Of a DNA stretch of 64,000 nt, positions 61,801 to 64,000 are shown piece by piece. This DNA is from Cololabis saira. Taxonomy: Eukaryota > Chordata > Actinopteri > Beloniformes > Belonidae. A program made the position numbers and the translations under genes. The DNA lies in contig NC_084590.1 in assembly GCF_033807715.1 (NCBI RefSeq), forward strand, positions 34,499,505 through 34,563,504, written 5' to 3'. Below the pieces are notes generated by a model that saw nothing but the letters and a program-made list of their open reading frames with translations, was not told the DNA's origin and did no database searches. How positions within the stretch are numbered: position 1 is the first letter of the stretch; each line of letters starts with the position of its first letter.

Positions 61801-64000
61801 TCTGCTGCTCCAGTGGCACCCACTGCAGAAGTGAAGGAGACGGATACATGCTCTCTAATTTGTACAAGTAGCAGTGAATCTCAGAAAAAAACAGTTTGGA
61901 GGTAAAGCAGAGGAGATCTGAGATGTTTTGAGAGAGAAGTATGATATTTGAATTTAAAAACACAGACCCCTGCGTTAAAAAAAAGCAAGCAAAATTCTCT
62001 TTTGATTAAGGATATTGATATACCAAATAACAGGAGAACATCTTTTTGTTCATGCATTTTTTAGAATTTATTTCCAGATATTTTTTCAGTTAGTTCGACC
62101 TTCTTAAATCTGTACAAAATCTGGATATGAAGAAAAAAAACAAAACACATTTATTTGGCCAGGCACCCTGGATATATCTATTGATTGAAAAGACTTGGTG
62201 AAAACAAACGCAACCCATGGAGTGTTGTTGTTTTTCATTCTGTCCCTTGTTTGCCTTTCTCTTGTGTTAATTCTTGATGTGCTCACAAAGTGTATTTGCT
62301 TTTCTCTCTAAGCTATTCACTTGCAAATAAAGAGCAAGTTCCCATTTTGCCTCGGCCATTACACATTAGCTTTTCTCCTAAGTGATATGGCGATAAGAAA
62401 ATCAGTGAAAAGACGGGGTCCTTGTGAACTAAACTAAGTCATAATACAGTCATGTCTGTAGCCCATGTAGCCCCTGAGAGATGATGTGATTCTACAATAG
62501 AGCCACTATTTGTGATATAAGTCTGTCCCAGTTTAAAACTGATACAGATGAGTCCCTTCACTTCAAGCTCCAAGAGTCTCTTTTGAGCTTACAATATGTC
62601 TGATTTAAGAAAATGAGTGTCTCTTCACATCGCAACATGCTGCTGGCTAGGATTTAGCGCTCATCTTCTTTTGTGCAGAGAGAAGGGCAAGCAGCGTGTG
62701 TCTCCTCATGCATGCACGCATGCACATCATGGTGCATTCATTACCGAAACGCTATAAAATGCATCACCATTCATAGAGCAGTGGAGATTTGGATTGCTGT
62801 ACCTCAGGCTTTTTTAATACAGTGACAATAGTGTGGCATCCCCTGTAGTCTAACACTTCTCTGCAGGATTTGTCATTATCTGATAATATAGAAACCCCCA
62901 TTTCATGCAGTGAAGATTTATAATAATTATTATATTCAAATGTTCTTCAGATACATTTAATACATTTTATTTTTTCAAACCTTCAAAAGTTCTGTCTTCT
63001 TTGACTGGATTGTACTCATAAATATCCATCCCCCTGGTACCAAACAAACCAACTGATGTTTTACTTATCAGCTGTTAGTAAGACTTACAAACCAACTAAA
63101 GGCATGCTGGGAAATTTTACCAAAATTGTAATGGCAAATGTGGGCAAAGTGGCTTGGTAGTCATAATGGGTAGACATCAGAACCATCCAGAGCCAGATTA
63201 TATGTATCAAACTGGTCCTAATCGAAGTGACTGTTGGGGTTTATTATGCGGATCCCAGCTACACTAGTTACGCAAGGACTGCTAAAGTGTAAATGAAAAT
63301 GAACATTCTGGACACAGCACAACACAACAAGTACCACAGTCTTTTCGCTTTAGTCTCTCACATTCTCCGTATCATGGTGCTTGTGCTCAGCTCGTGCCCA
63401 CTGCTCAGATAACAGTTGTAGAACGCCCACGCTCAGTCTTTAAATTCCTAAATTCACCTCTATCCATATTACAAAAAAGGAAGGAAAGAAAAGACATTTT
63501 GGAATTTTAATGACAGAAGGTTTAACTCGATTAGGAACCACTTTTTTTAACTCCATAGATTGCAATAAGACTTTCTGTAAGATTGTGGAAAACAAATCAA
63601 ACCTGCCTGCCTGCATCTACACTTTCTTGAGTGGCTCCCTCTGTGAAAGGGGTTTCAGATGCACATCTCTACAACAGTATTTCAAGTGGCATTTGAAGAG
63701 ACTAAATGAAATAGTATTGCCTTCGTGTCTTCTTTGCTAGATGATTAATCCTTCCTAAGTGGATAGATGAAAAAGCCCCCATTCATAGTCACAGACCATA
63801 GACATATTGCAGTTTTATCTGTTAGTGACATTCAGATTCAGTTCTGAGGGAAGTTACTGACGTGTTTTACAATGCCTGGCAGCGATTCATCTGTCCCGTC
63901 GAGCATTGCAAATTGGGTTTACCATGTTGAGTACGTTGGTGTCTGGAAATAAATATTGTGGACCAACCAATAAAACAGTTTAGGCATTGTAAGACGACAT
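58815..64000. other. Presumed intron, no exon recognised
   Basis: About 5.2 kb of unique AT-rich DNA. A tRNA A-box-like TTAGCTCAGTCGGTGG occurs at 61619 but lacks a B box at the right distance. No frame has splice or domain support. Confidence 0.55.

Noticed and set aside
61600..61900. tRNA-like TTAGCTCAGTCGGTGG suggesting a tRNA gene or SINE
   Set aside because: No B box at the required spacing, no cloverleaf and no recognisable SINE body.

Overview
This window is vertebrate nuclear DNA, almost certainly from a ray-finned (teleost) fish. The evidence is the repeat content: an L2-type LINE ending in (ATT)n, other jockey/CR1-like LINE fragments, tRNA-headed SINEs with a (GGAT)n tail, many short hAT, Tc1/mariner and PIF/Harbinger elements, long (AT)n and (CA)n microsatellites, and a few short exons with consensus splice donors. 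There are no bacterial operons, no CRISPR array and no rRNA gene. Most open frames over 60 codons are chance frames or transposon debris.

Host genes are sparse. Two first coding exons can be argued from sequence. One is on the minus strand at 3862-3937: a hydrophobic N-terminus followed by a consensus donor, identity not recognised. The other is on the plus strand at 51707-51758: a 17-residue signal peptide whose sequence and phase-1 donor resemble the first coding exon of NCAM1. They point away from each other, so the roughly 47.8 kb between them is a shared intergenic region. The last 12 kb would be intron 1 of the plus-strand gene. No further exon of either gene was found.

Layout: 1-3.9 kb, presumed intron of the minus gene, with a palindromic MITE and a Harbinger-like fragment. 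4-16.7 kb, unique AT-rich DNA, a SINE broken by a hAT element (8.0-8.6 kb), a second palindromic MITE (9.3 kb), a decayed three-unit tandem repeat (10.5-11.8 kb) and a RecQ-helicase-like relic (13.7 kb). 16.7-23.3 kb, an old defective LINE split by a young L2 whose 1059-residue endonuclease/reverse-transcriptase frame is open. 27.2-28.8 kb, a 941-bp Harbinger-like element and two hAT MITEs. 33.2-34.9 kb, a third related hAT MITE, a broken Tc1 copy and a minus-strand LINE fragment. 38.3-39.6 kb, a candidate TIR element containing a tiny Tc1-type MITE, then a Myb/SANT-like fragment. 44-51.2 kb, an (AT)n array, SINEs, a 13-bp minisatellite and two LINE 3' ends. 51.5-64 kb, promoter, exon and intron of the plus gene, with a Harbinger MITE 200 bp into the intron, simple repeats and more SINEs.

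No undescribed multi-gene system was found. The most informative signals are the nested insertions, the apparently intact L2, the family of hAT MITEs with readable target duplications, and the two candidate first exons.
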